Assembly: GCA_020633235.1 (NCBI GenBank)
Contig: JACKEA010000006.1
Span: forward strand, 372,001 to 436,000
Source: Polyangiaceae bacterium
GTDB taxonomy: Bacteria; Myxococcota_A; Polyangia; Polyangiales; Polyangiaceae
Reading direction: 5' to 3'
DNA: 64,000 nucleotides
In this document: positions 56,516-64,000 of the stretch, in pieces
Numbering within the stretch: the first letter of the stretch is position 1
Layout of the letters: every line of letters starts with the position of its first letter
Program-made: the position numbers and the translations under genes
Notes under the pieces: generated by a model
Seen by the model: only the letters and a program-made list of their open reading frames with translations
Told to the model about the DNA's origin: nothing
Database searches by the model: none

Positions 56516-57718
56516 TCACGGAGCGAGCGGCAAGCGCCGTCGCGCTTCCGTCGCGCCATCCCACGGCTCTTCCACCAGCTCGAACGACGCGTGATCGAAG
56601 GGGCGGCCCGGCGCCGGCGCCCTGAGCTCGATCCGCTCACGCACGCCGCGCTCCGCGAGCTCGAGCACCCGGTGGTGGCAGTACGGGTTGTTCCCGGGCT
56701 TGCCGAAGATCGAATGCGCGGTCCAAGTGCAGCCGCCGCGGCACTCGTCGGCGTAGTAGCACGTCGCGCAAAAGCCCCACAGATCCGTCCGATCACGATC
56801 GCGCGTGTAGCGGAGCTCCCGCGTCTCGTTCCAGATGCGCGACAGACTCTGCTCCCGCACGTTGCCGCCGCCCCAAGCGGCCGTCGGCAGCGAGGGGCAG
56901 CCCTTGATCGTGCCATCGGCCTCGATGCCGAGGGCGAACTTGCCGGCCGGACACCCTTGCCACGCGCGAGGCCCTTCGCCTCCGCGGTTTCTCAAGATCG
57001 ACTCGAAGGGACCGAAGTAGCCGATGTTGTTCGCGGGCCACAGGCGTACTCCCTGGGTCAAGCCCCGCTTCGCGAGCGCCGCGAGGCGGGGGTAGAGCTC
57101 GAGGAGCTCGTAGGGTTGCAGCAGCCACTCTGGACGATCGGCGGCGCGACCCATCGGCACGGTGAGCTGGACCTGCCAGCCTTGGGCGCCCTCGGCGACG
57201 AGTAGATCGAGCACGGAGTCCAGATCCGGAACGCTCAGACGGTTGAGCTGCGTATTGCCGGTGTGAGGCACCTTGGCCTCACGAAGATGGCGGAGCGCTC
57301 GGACCGCGGCGTCGAAGCTTCCGACCAGGTTTCGCTGCCGATCGTGGGCTTCCGAGAGGCCGTCGATCGACACGCTCACGGCCGACACGCCCGCGGCGGC
57401 GAGCGCCTGGGCGCGCTTTTGGGTGATGCCCCGACCGCCAGTGGTCATGGTGCAGCGCATCCCGCGCTCCACGATGGCGGCGGCGATCACCAGCCAGTCC
57501 TCACGCAGGTAGGCCTCGCCGCCGATGAGGGTGACCTCGCAGGCGCCCATCTCAGCAAGCTGGCGTATGACGTCGAGCGCTTCGTCCGTGGTCAGCTCGC
57601 CAGTGCGCGCCTTGCCGGCGCGCGAGCCACAGTGACTGCACGCGAGATCACAGCTCAGCGTGATCTCCCAAACCACGTACAGCGGGCGCGGTGCGTCCGC
57701 CGCGTGGGCGGCCCTCAT
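56516..57718 (-). CDS. radical SAM/SPASM maturase
   Basis: 400 residues. Radical SAM [4Fe-4S] motif CDLACSHC (about residue 23-30), then GGEAYLRED and SIDGLSEAHDRQRNLVGS. The C-terminal SPASM region has Cys in GCPAGKF, GTIKGCPS and a final cluster CATCYYADECRGGC, with a late CHH. Such enzymes modify ribosomally made peptides. ATG 57718 overlaps the stop of the upstream 83-residue gene (ATGA), so that peptide is the obvious substrate candidate. It is last of a five-gene operon. Confidence 0.9.
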   Translation of the reverse strand: MRAAHAADAPRPLYVVWEITLSCDLACSHCGSRAGKARTGELTTDEALDVIRQLAEMGACEVTLIGGEAYLREDWLVIAAAIVERGMRCTMTTGGRGITQKRAQALAAAGVSAVSVSIDGLSEAHDRQRNLVGSFDAAVRALRHLREAKVPHTGNTQLNRLSVPDLDSVLDLLVAEGAQGWQVQLTVPMGRAADRPEWLLQPYELLELYPRLAALAKRGLTQGVRLWPANNIGYFGPFESILRNRGGEGPRAWQGCPAGKFALGIEADGTIKGCPSLPTAAWGGGNVREQSLSRIWNETRELRYTRDRDRTDLWGFCATCYYADECRGGCTWTAHSIFGKPGNNPYCHHRVLELAERGVRERIELRAPAPGRPFDHASFELVEEPWDGATEARRRLPLAP

Positions 57719-57966
57719 TCCGGTGCCGTGTCCGTGGCCACGTCCGCGGCGGCGTCGTGAGTGCCACCGTCAGTGCCGGCGTCGCTCTCGTCCGGGAGGC
57801 CGTAGGCGCAACCGAGCCCCGCGGTCATCGCTGCCAGACCCGCCGCGCCGGCGACGATGACCTTGCCCACGGCGTGACGGCGCCGCTTGGCGCGGCGCGC
57901 GCAGAACGGGCACCGGGTCTCAGTGGCTCGCACGTGACGTTTGCAGTCAGGGCACGGAACAAGCAT
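57715..57966 (-). CDS. 83-aa candidate peptide: zinc-ribbon head, membrane helix, acidic tail
   Basis: Three parts: CPDC and CPFC (residues ~5-22) make a small zinc ribbon; a basic patch (KRRRHAVGK) is followed by a hydrophobic helix (~37-52); then CAYGLPDE and a tail of Asp/Ala/Thr/Gly (~60-83). It is translationally coupled to the radical SAM enzyme and so is the best candidate precursor, with the acidic tail or the YGLPDE segment as the modified core. ATG 57966 is used; a TTG two codons upstream is possible. It begins 10 nt after the preceding stop. Confidence 0.65.
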   Translation of the reverse strand: MLVPCPDCKRHVRATETRCPFCARRAKRRRHAVGKVIVAGAAGLAAMTAGLGCAYGLPDESDAGTDGGTHDAAADVATDTAPE

Positions 57967-57975
57967 TCGCAAACC

Positions 57976-58275
57976 TTAGCACGGGCGCACGACGATGCCG
58001 CCGAAGCGCGCTTCCTCCGCGCGGCAGCGAACGCCGTCTATGGTGCAGCCTTGGTCGTGCGTGCGCTCGTTGGTGTCGATCACGACGGCGACCAAGCCTC
58101 CGAACGGACCTGCGTTCTCGAAGCGGAGCGCGTGCCCGTTCTGGTTCACGGCGCGCCGCACGCAGTCGGCGCACACGTGGTCCGGGTAGCGAGGGCTCCC
58201 GGGACGCGGCTCCCTGCAAATGGGGCATGGCGTGTCCGGCCCTGGGTTGGGCTGCATGAAGCTGATGCCGGCCAT
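57976..58275 (-). CDS. zinc-ribbon small protein (99 aa)
   Basis: Cysteine pairs CPIC and CADC (about 17-20 and 35-38), then two more Cys (GCTIDGVRC) and RFGGIVVRPC at the end. Similar proteins occur, as I recall, in other bacteria with unknown roles. It overlaps the ABC1 gene stop by 1 nt and precedes the peptide gene by 9 nt. A metal-binding adaptor for the operon is a reasonable guess. Confidence 0.72.
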   Translation of the reverse strand: MAGISFMQPNPGPDTPCPICREPRPGSPRYPDHVCADCVRRAVNQNGHALRFENAGPFGGLVAVVIDTNERTHDQGCTIDGVRCRAEEARFGGIVVRPC

Positions 58276-59543
58276 CAGAGCCGTCCCAAGATCTCGCGGT
58301 CGATCGCCGAGTAGTCCACGCTCGCGTCCAGGCGCGCGAGCACGGAGTAGAAGCCGACCTGCAGGCGATTCACGAACAGTACGTTGGCGGGAAAGGAGGT
58401 GAAGCGACTTCGCTTCTTGAACGCGAACATCTTCATGTCTTGCACGGCTGCAACGATTTCCGTGACGTACGGGCGGGTGACGCGATACGGACGCTCCAAC
58501 ATCGGCGCAAAGCAGCGCTGCATGTAGTGGGTGAGGGCGTCTTCGTAGTCGCCGGGCACGGTTTGGGCCACTTGCCGCACACCGAGCTGGAACGCTCGCA
58601 TGTCTCCCGCTGCCGCCGCGCGATGCATGGCGCGGGCGCCGCCAAGGTGCTCGGCCTCTACCGGGAGCACGCAGCCGAAGTCGATGAAGGTGACGCTGCC
58701 GTCGGGCTGAAAGAAGTAGTTCCCCGGGTGAGGATCCACGTTGAGCTCCCCGGCGGCGAGGTAGCTGGTGAAGACGAAGCGCCACAGGGCACCCGCCCAG
58801 CTCGCGCGCAGCTCCTCCGGTGCGGCGGCGGCCTGCTCCAGCGTCTGGCCGCTCACGAGCTCACTGGTCAAGACCCGCGTGCTGGAGCGTTCGGCGATCA
58901 CCTTGGGAACGTGGATGTCCTTGCGCTCGGCGAACAAGGCGCGGGAGCGCTCCTGGCGTTCGGCCTCCAGGCGGTAGTCGAGTTCCTCGCGGAAGCGCAG
59001 CGCCAGCTCGTCGAGCATTGCCCGCGAATTCATGGCGCGAGGCGTGAGGGCCCCGGCGAGCTTCTCCAGCACGAAGGCGTTGGACAGGTCCGCCTCCACG
59101 GCGCGCTCGATCCCTGGATGCTGCACCTTGACCGCGACGTTTCGGCCATCCGGCAAGCGAGCGGCGTGCACTTGTCCCAAGGACGCGCTCGCCAAAGCGT
59201 CGTCGTTCCATTCCGAGAACAGCTCGCCGATGGGCGCGGACAGCTCGCTCTCGACAACGGCGCGGATGTCCTCGGGAGACGAGCGTGGCGCGGCATCTTG
59301 CAGTACTCGGAGCGCGCGGGCGTACGCTTCTTGGTGCGCCTCGGGAACCAGGCCGTCGATGTAGCTCGCCAGCTGGCCGGCCTTGGCAGCCAGTCCGCGC
59401 AGGTTGCCGAGCAGCTCGGCGGCTTGCAGCGCGGCGCCCTGGGCCTCCTTGGACGTGACGAAGCCGGCGCCGCTGCGGATGCCCACGCGGGCGAGCCGCG
59501 CGAGCCGCACGATGCGGCCAACGGGGAGCCTCTTTTCCGTCAC
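58275..59543 (-). CDS. ABC1/AarF (UbiB-like) atypical kinase
   Basis: 422 residues. Hallmarks of the family: the KAGQLAS motif (KxGQ-like, near 57-63), ASLGQVHAARL (A-rich loop replacing the P-loop), VAVKVQHPGIERAVEADL (catalytic Lys), NVDPHPGNYFFQ (active-site Asp) and IDFGCVLP (DFG-equivalent). Relatives support quinone biosynthesis and lipid homeostasis. Its GTG lies inside the stop of the upstream gene, and its own stop touches the zinc-ribbon gene. Confidence 0.9.
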   Translation of the reverse strand: MTEKRLPVGRIVRLARLARVGIRSGAGFVTSKEAQGAALQAAELLGNLRGLAAKAGQLASYIDGLVPEAHQEAYARALRVLQDAAPRSSPEDIRAVVESELSAPIGELFSEWNDDALASASLGQVHAARLPDGRNVAVKVQHPGIERAVEADLSNAFVLEKLAGALTPRAMNSRAMLDELALRFREELDYRLEAERQERSRALFAERKDIHVPKVIAERSSTRVLTSELVSGQTLEQAAAAPEELRASWAGALWRFVFTSYLAAGELNVDPHPGNYFFQPDGSVTFIDFGCVLPVEAEHLGGARAMHRAAAAGDMRAFQLGVRQVAQTVPGDYEDALTHYMQRCFAPMLERPYRVTRPYVTEIVAAVQDMKMFAFKKRSRFTSFPANVLFVNRLQVGFYSVLARLDASVDYSAIDREILGRL

Positions 59544-60529
59544 GGCGCTTCGCGCAGCAAGAACGAGGTCATCACGAACTCTTCCGCGGTCTTCTTCGGA
59601 CCCGCCGCGTTGGTGAGCGTTCGGTACTGGGCCTTCACTCGGCGTTTCTTGTAGCTGGTGTACAGGGCCTGCGGTCCGTCCGGATGCGGCGCCCAGGAAG
59701 GCGCGCGATTCACGGCGGCGTGGGCCTGCTCCCGGGAGATGGTGCTCTGGTTCTCTGCGCGCATCCGCTCCCGGAGAGCCGTGAGCTGCTCGAAGGAGAG
59801 ACCGAACAAGAACTCCTCGAAGGCCTGCATCTGCTCGTCCGGCACGTCCCCCTCGAAGTACTCCAGAAAGCGCGTGTCGCTGCACTCCCGGAGCAGACGA
59901 AAGAACTCGTGAGTGCCCATGGTGGTGCCGATCACCGGTCGGACCTTGTTGCGAGCGCGCCACACGGACTCGAGCACCGGGGCAAAGTCGTCAATCTCCG
60001 CCTCCAAGCGATCGTCCCAGATGTGGATCAACGCGTTGGCCGCAGCCAGCTTCACACGATGACTACCGCCCACGTCCGTGAGGATGGAGATGAACAGCTC
60101 TTCCGCGAGCTTGGAGTAGATGGATTGACCCAGCTCCAGCTGAGCCCGCTCCGTGAGGGACTCTTCGGCCGCTGCTGCCTCCAGCCCGTAGCAGATGGCC
60201 TTCAAGAAGTTGATCTTGGCCACCAGGTAGGACTGCCCAAAGATCACCCGCACCGGTACGTGCAGGTCGAAATCCCACTCCGGGACCGTGCACAAGAGCT
60301 CCAGCAGGGGCTCGCCGCTCACGCCGGTGGCGTGGCGCGCTTCCCACGAGCCGACGATGCGCGGTGTCTTTCGCACCAGCTCCGCGGCGTGGGACAGGCG
60401 GGCCAGATTGTCCCGGAGCAGGCCGGCCTCGTCGGGCTTTCGCTCTTCGATCACGGAGAGCGCGGCGCGCACCAGCTCACGCTCGAGCTCGTCGAGGAAG
60501 TAGAGGTCGCTTTGCCCCCGATCATCCAC
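59540..60529 (-). CDS. hypothetical helical protein (329 aa), first gene of the radical SAM operon
   Basis: Not recognised. Mostly helical without a signal peptide or membrane segment. N-terminal half contains ELVRAALSVIEERKPDEAGLLRDN; the middle (KLAAANALIHIWDDRLEAEIDDFAPVLESVWRARNK) looks like HEAT-type helices; C-terminal PHPDGPQALYTSYKKRRVKAQYRTL. It overlaps the kinase gene start, implying a shared role. Confidence 0.65.
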   Translation of the reverse strand: MDDRGQSDLYFLDELERELVRAALSVIEERKPDEAGLLRDNLARLSHAAELVRKTPRIVGSWEARHATGVSGEPLLELLCTVPEWDFDLHVPVRVIFGQSYLVAKINFLKAICYGLEAAAAEESLTERAQLELGQSIYSKLAEELFISILTDVGGSHRVKLAAANALIHIWDDRLEAEIDDFAPVLESVWRARNKVRPVIGTTMGTHEFFRLLRECSDTRFLEYFEGDVPDEQMQAFEEFLFGLSFEQLTALRERMRAENQSTISREQAHAAVNRAPSWAPHPDGPQALYTSYKKRRVKAQYRTLTNAAGPKKTAEEFVMTSFLLREAP

Positions 60530-60571
60530 GCGGGCGAGACTACACCCGCCCGCGACCAGGGGGTAGGGGCG

Positions 60572-63043
60572 TCACGCCGGGCCGCAGGTGGCGGTGACCG
60601 AAGCGCTCTGGTTGTTGTCGTCGCGACACTCGTTGAACGTCTTGTTGTTCGGGTCGATCAAGATGCGCCCGAAGAAGGTGTCGGCGTTGGTGGCGGAGCC
60701 GCCGGGTACGGTGAAGTCGATCACCTCCGTCTGCCCCGCGAGCAGCACCTTGGTGGTCTGCACGGTGCCGAGCTGGGATTCGGTGCCGCCCTTGTTCACG
60801 AACACGCCGACCGTCACACCGGCGGGCAGCCCCGCGAGCCCGATGTTGCGCACGGAGACGTGCACGACCACCGGATTGGTGCAGTCCACGCTGATGCTCA
60901 CGGTGGCGTCCGGCGCGTCGAAGATGCCCTTGTCCTGCACGTTCTGGCGGAAGTTGTTGAGCCACGGGAGCTTCCAGTTGTCCTGCTGATTCGCCGGGAT
61001 GGAGCCGTAGACGTTGGGCGCTACGCAGGCGCTGTCGCGCGAGTCGCACACGTTCGAAACGGAGTAAGCGTGCTGGTTCCACAGCGTGCGCGTGCCGACC
61101 CAGGAGTTTTCCTTGTCGCCGAACACGGTGATGCCGCGATACGCCGTGGCACCCGCGGGCGGCTTCCAGGCCGGGCGGTTGTTCGCCGGGTCGTCCTTGT
61201 TCCAAGGCGCTACGTCGCAACCCCAGCCGCCGGCGCTCGGATCCGCTCCGTTGGAGACCATCACGATCTCGGAGTGGCCGTCGCCGTCGACATCCGCCAC
61301 GAGGGACGCTTCCGTCGCGGTGAAGGAGGTCGTGTTGGTGGCCAGGCGCACGGCACCGGTGGTGCCGTCGTACACCCACAAGAAGCACTCGTCGGCGTAG
61401 ACCACCTCGGCTTTGCCGTCGCCCTCGAAGTCGAACACGCTGGAGCCGGTCACGCTGCTGGAGAGGTCGTGGTTCGGAGCGGACCACATGACGTCCAGCT
61501 TGCCGGTTACGTAGTTCGGCTTGACCATCGCGTACTTGTCTCGCTCTGCGATGCCGATCTCGGGCTTCTTGTCGCCGTCGAAGTCCGCGACGGTGGGCGG
61601 ACCGCTGCCGGTGCCCGGCAGGGTGACGGGGCCGAGCTCCACCTTGCCGTCGGCGCCTTCCAGCACCCACACCTTACCGCCGCTGCTGACGACGACCTCC
61701 GGCTTCTGATCTCCATCCAGATCCGCGACGGCATTGAAGCCGTTGGGCACGCCGCTCGGCGCCTGCCACAGCATGGAGCCGTCTTTCTCGTAGGCCGCGT
61801 TGCCCGCCACCAGCTCGAGCTTGCCGTCCTCGTCCAGGTCCGCAAAGAACGACAACGCTTGGTTGTTGCCACCGCCGCCGCCCGCGGCGCCCGTGAACAG
61901 GTACGTGATGGTGTTGCCGTTGGTGGTCCACACCGAGCCCGCGTAGGCGATCTCCGGGTGGCCATCGTTGTCCATGTCGCCCAGCGCGAGGCCGCCGCCC
62001 CAGCCGAAGCTCGCGGAAGCCGTGCCCGTGGGGTGGGGCTTGTCGCTGACGCCGAGCACTTTCCCGTCGCCGTCGATGACGGCGATCTTTCCTTCGCCGG
62101 TCATGGCCACGACGTCCATGCGTTGGTCGCCGTCGATGTCTCCCAGGGCCACGCTGATGCCGGCCGCGAAGCCGTTGCTGCCAGCTTCCGCCTTGGCCAG
62201 CGTCCAGAGCGTGTCGCCGGTCTTGCCGTCCACCGCGCGCAGCACGCCGTTCTGGCAAGCGCTGACGGTGTCCCCGGTGCAGTGGCAGCAGGTGCCCTTG
62301 GAGTTGCCCGATACGAACACGATGCTCGGCGAATCGCTCTCGTCCACCTGCCCATCGCAGTTCGCGTCGTACAGGCGGCCCACCGCGGGCGTGGCCCACA
62401 CGTCGATCTTTCCGGCGTTCTGGGGCGGCACCTTCTCCTGGCCCCACTGCCACTTCTTCACCGGCGTCAGGTTGCCCGCGGGCGGGAAGTATTCGCACTT
62501 CTCGATGCAGGCACCGGCGTCCGGCACGCCGCCATCTCCTGCGCAGATCGGTGGCAGATCCAAACAGCGCCCGTTGGGAGGCACGGGAGCCGTGCACACC
62601 TTGCCGCCCGCATCCACCGCGCCCGCGTCACTCACGCCGCCCTCGGGGTTCTCTCCCAACGCCGTCTCGCAGTACTGACCCGGGTCGCAGTCCGCCTGAC
62701 TCTGGCAGGTCTTGCCGGGAGTCACGCACTGGTCGAAGAGACAAATGTCACTGCCCGTGCAGCACGCACCACCGCAGGCCTTGTCCGCGCTGGAGCAGCA
62801 CACGCCGTTCACGCACACACCGCTCTCGCAGGGGTTGCCGGGTCCGCACTGAGCCGCACCCCCGGTGCCGGTGTCGATGCCGCCCTCGTTGCTTCCTCCA
62901 CCGGTGCCCGAAGTTCCGCCCACGGCTCCCCCGCCGCCGAAACCACCTCCCGCCACCTCGTTCGAATCACCGCCGCAGGACAGCGCCAGCACCAAAGGTG
63001 CACCGGCGAGACAGGTCGCCAATGCCAAGCGAAACACGCGCAT
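60572..63043 (-). CDS. large FG-GAP/VCBS lipoprotein with Cys-rich stalk and CARDB-like end
   Basis: 823 residues. Lipobox ALSCG (Cys about 23), Gly linker, a Cys-rich stalk (~65-180; CGPGNPCESGVC, CCTGSDICLFDQC, CQSQADCDPGQYC), then a beta-propeller with at least seven Ca2+-type loops (DIDGDQRMD, DMDNDGHPE, DLDEDGKLE, DLDGDQKPE, DFDGDKKPE, DFEGDGKAE, DVDGDGHSE) and a C-terminal CARDB-like Ig domain (~720-815). Surface adhesin-like. GGAGG precedes ATG 63043. Confidence 0.88.
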   Translation of the reverse strand: MRVFRLALATCLAGAPLVLALSCGGDSNEVAGGGFGGGGAVGGTSGTGGGSNEGGIDTGTGGAAQCGPGNPCESGVCVNGVCCSSADKACGGACCTGSDICLFDQCVTPGKTCQSQADCDPGQYCETALGENPEGGVSDAGAVDAGGKVCTAPVPPNGRCLDLPPICAGDGGVPDAGACIEKCEYFPPAGNLTPVKKWQWGQEKVPPQNAGKIDVWATPAVGRLYDANCDGQVDESDSPSIVFVSGNSKGTCCHCTGDTVSACQNGVLRAVDGKTGDTLWTLAKAEAGSNGFAAGISVALGDIDGDQRMDVVAMTGEGKIAVIDGDGKVLGVSDKPHPTGTASASFGWGGGLALGDMDNDGHPEIAYAGSVWTTNGNTITYLFTGAAGGGGGNNQALSFFADLDEDGKLELVAGNAAYEKDGSMLWQAPSGVPNGFNAVADLDGDQKPEVVVSSGGKVWVLEGADGKVELGPVTLPGTGSGPPTVADFDGDKKPEIGIAERDKYAMVKPNYVTGKLDVMWSAPNHDLSSSVTGSSVFDFEGDGKAEVVYADECFLWVYDGTTGAVRLATNTTSFTATEASLVADVDGDGHSEIVMVSNGADPSAGGWGCDVAPWNKDDPANNRPAWKPPAGATAYRGITVFGDKENSWVGTRTLWNQHAYSVSNVCDSRDSACVAPNVYGSIPANQQDNWKLPWLNNFRQNVQDKGIFDAPDATVSISVDCTNPVVVHVSVRNIGLAGLPAGVTVGVFVNKGGTESQLGTVQTTKVLLAGQTEVIDFTVPGGSATNADTFFGRILIDPNNKTFNECRDDNNQSASVTATCGPA

Positions 63044-63213
63044 CGTGAGCCTCCAAGGGGGACGAAAGGATTTCCAGGATAACACCCACCGCCCGCGTCC
63101 TCACGCCTTCAGAAAGAAGCGCCGCGTCATCCCCGCCGTCCGTCAGCCTACGCCGCCGCGATCTGCATTCCGCTCGTCGGACGTCAAATGATGCAGCCCA
63201 CCGCATGGGTGTT

Positions 63214-63230
63214 GGTCCGCCGCGAAACCA
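63214..63230 (+). repeat. intergenic GGTCCG-type motif, copy C
   Basis: GGTCCGCCGCGAAACCA preceded by GTT, 13 nt from the stop of the window-edge gene. Confidence 0.35.
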
Positions 63231-63243
63231 CGCTTCCCGGACG

Positions 63244-64000
63244 TCAAGACCCGAGCAGGGGTACGGCCTGGGCGAACGGAAACTCCTCCGGCGCGCTGAA
63301 GCCCGCCGCGGGGTAACGCGCGCGGGCCTCCCGCAGGAAGTACGTCCAAAGCCGTCGCGCGAGCGCGTTCGTGCGATCTCGAACGAAGGCCGCGCCGATC
63401 CACGCGCCGAAAGCCGCGGCTTCGGCCACGGGAACGAAGGCGAGCTCGTCGGGGTGAGCGTGGGCGAAGTGAGCGGCGAGGTGAGCGAAGACGATGCCGA
63501 CGTCGGCGTGGCGTTGGAGCAGGGCGTAGGGCACGTCTCGGTGCTGGATGGAGAGGCGCTCGGGAAATGCGCCGATCTCCCGATCTTCCGCCTGCCGGCG
63601 CGCGTCGCCGCCGACCAGCGCTTCGATGGTCCGAAGGTACTGCTCCCGCGCCCCGGCCTCCTGCTCCGTGGCGAACACCAAGCGCAGCTCGCTGTGGCTC
63701 AGGGCTTCGGCGAGGGAGCGAACCGTACACGACCGATGGACCAGGAGCCCGAGGCCGCGATGCCGCGCGAACGGAACCGCCACGGGCTCGATCACGCCGC
63801 GCTCCGCCAACGTCCGCAATGGCGCTTCACCGGCCATCACGATGTCCGGGTAGGTGGCGGCCGGGTGAATCGGCAACACCGCACGTCCCAGCCGAATCCG
63901 CTTCGCCGCCAGCATGTCCACCAGCAAGCGCTGGGGCAGCGTGACCAACAGGATGTCGTCGGCGAGGGACGCATCACCGGAATGCAACGCCGCGTCGTCG
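63244..64000 (-). CDS. periplasmic-binding-like domain protein, 5' end outside window
   Basis: At least 251 residues; the frame stays open to the window edge, so the true start lies beyond it. The visible part has a type-2 periplasmic-binding look (DILLVTLPQRLLVDMLAAKRI; VIEPVAVPFARHRGLGLLVH; LRLVFATEQEAGAREQY), as in molybdate or LysR-type binding domains. It could be a solute-binding protein or the ligand domain of a regulator; the missing N-terminus would decide. Confidence 0.7.
   Translation of the reverse strand, partial: DDAALHSGDASLADDILLVTLPQRLLVDMLAAKRIRLGRAVLPIHPAATYPDIVMAGEAPLRTLAERGVIEPVAVPFARHRGLGLLVHRSCTVRSLAEALSHSELRLVFATEQEAGAREQYLRTIEALVGGDARRQAEDREIGAFPERLSIQHRDVPYALLQRHADVGIVFAHLAAHFAHAHPDELAFVPVAEAAAFGAWIGAAFVRDRTNALARRLWTYFLREARARYPAAGFSAPEEFPFAQAVPLLGS

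Noticed and set aside
59684..63082. 1132-codon open frame on the plus strand
   Set aside because: Antisense to the FG-GAP lipoprotein and two operon genes, His/Val/Arg-rich with no domain; typical GC-rich shadow.

Overview
The window is GC-rich, densely coded DNA that looks like a chromosomal segment of a myxobacterium, most probably from the Polyangiales side of Myxococcota. The evidence is the large set of secreted lipoproteins with a lipobox followed by a long Gly/Ser/Ala linker, a MYXO-CTERM-type tail on a secreted peptidase, a myxobacterial-type PilZ protein, an AgmX/PglI-like C-terminal domain, and FG-GAP, TolB-like and IgGFc-binding-type lipoproteins. I see no rRNA, tRNA, insertion sequence, prophage or CRISPR array. 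Genes sit in short operons, many with 1-4 nt start/stop overlaps.

Layout. 0-4.5 kb: a fatty-acid desaturase whose promoter is embedded in a perfect inverted repeat, a PilZ/ABC-F pair, and a glycine-rich RRM protein. 4.5-9 kb: a coupled M20 amidohydrolase and nitrilase pair, a lipoprotein, small membrane proteins and a DNA-methylase-like protein. 9.2-13.4 kb: an antiporter with a TrkA-type tail, coupled to an AsmA-like protein. 13.4-15.8 kb: a c-type-heme-motif lipoprotein and a DUF4336 protein. 15.9-18.8 kb: a copZ-csoR-copA copper operon with a recognisable promoter and operator. 19-22.5 kb: a thioesterase and a second P-type ATPase. 22.6-42.7 kb: many surface lipoproteins (Cys-rich repeats, SGNH hydrolase, TolB-like, DUF3160, IgGFc-binding, cupredoxin) mixed with a GMC oxidoreductase, a response regulator, YihY, a DUF885 peptidase and a LysR/SDR pair. 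42.8-48.7 kb: an RND efflux operon ending in TetR and AraC regulators. 48.8-56.4 kb: a TerB/COQ4-like fusion, a LytM-golvesin-MYXO-CTERM protein and a compact YgfK-like iron-sulfur protein. 56.5-60.5 kb: a tight five-gene minus-strand operon with a radical SAM/SPASM enzyme translationally coupled to a small membrane peptide. 60.5-64 kb: a large FG-GAP lipoprotein and a binding-protein-like gene cut by the window end.

How they work together. Copper handling is self-contained: a CsoR-type sensor, a chaperone and an exporting ATPase. The efflux operon carries its own likely regulators. The M20 hydrolase, the nitrilase and, 48 kb away, the YgfK-like protein all belong to families used in ureide and pyrimidine/purine breakdown. 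The radical SAM operon is the best candidate for an undescribed system: the enzyme starts inside the stop codon of an 83-residue protein with a zinc-ribbon head, a membrane segment and an acidic tail, and the same operon adds an ABC1-type kinase, another zinc-ribbon protein and an unknown helical protein.
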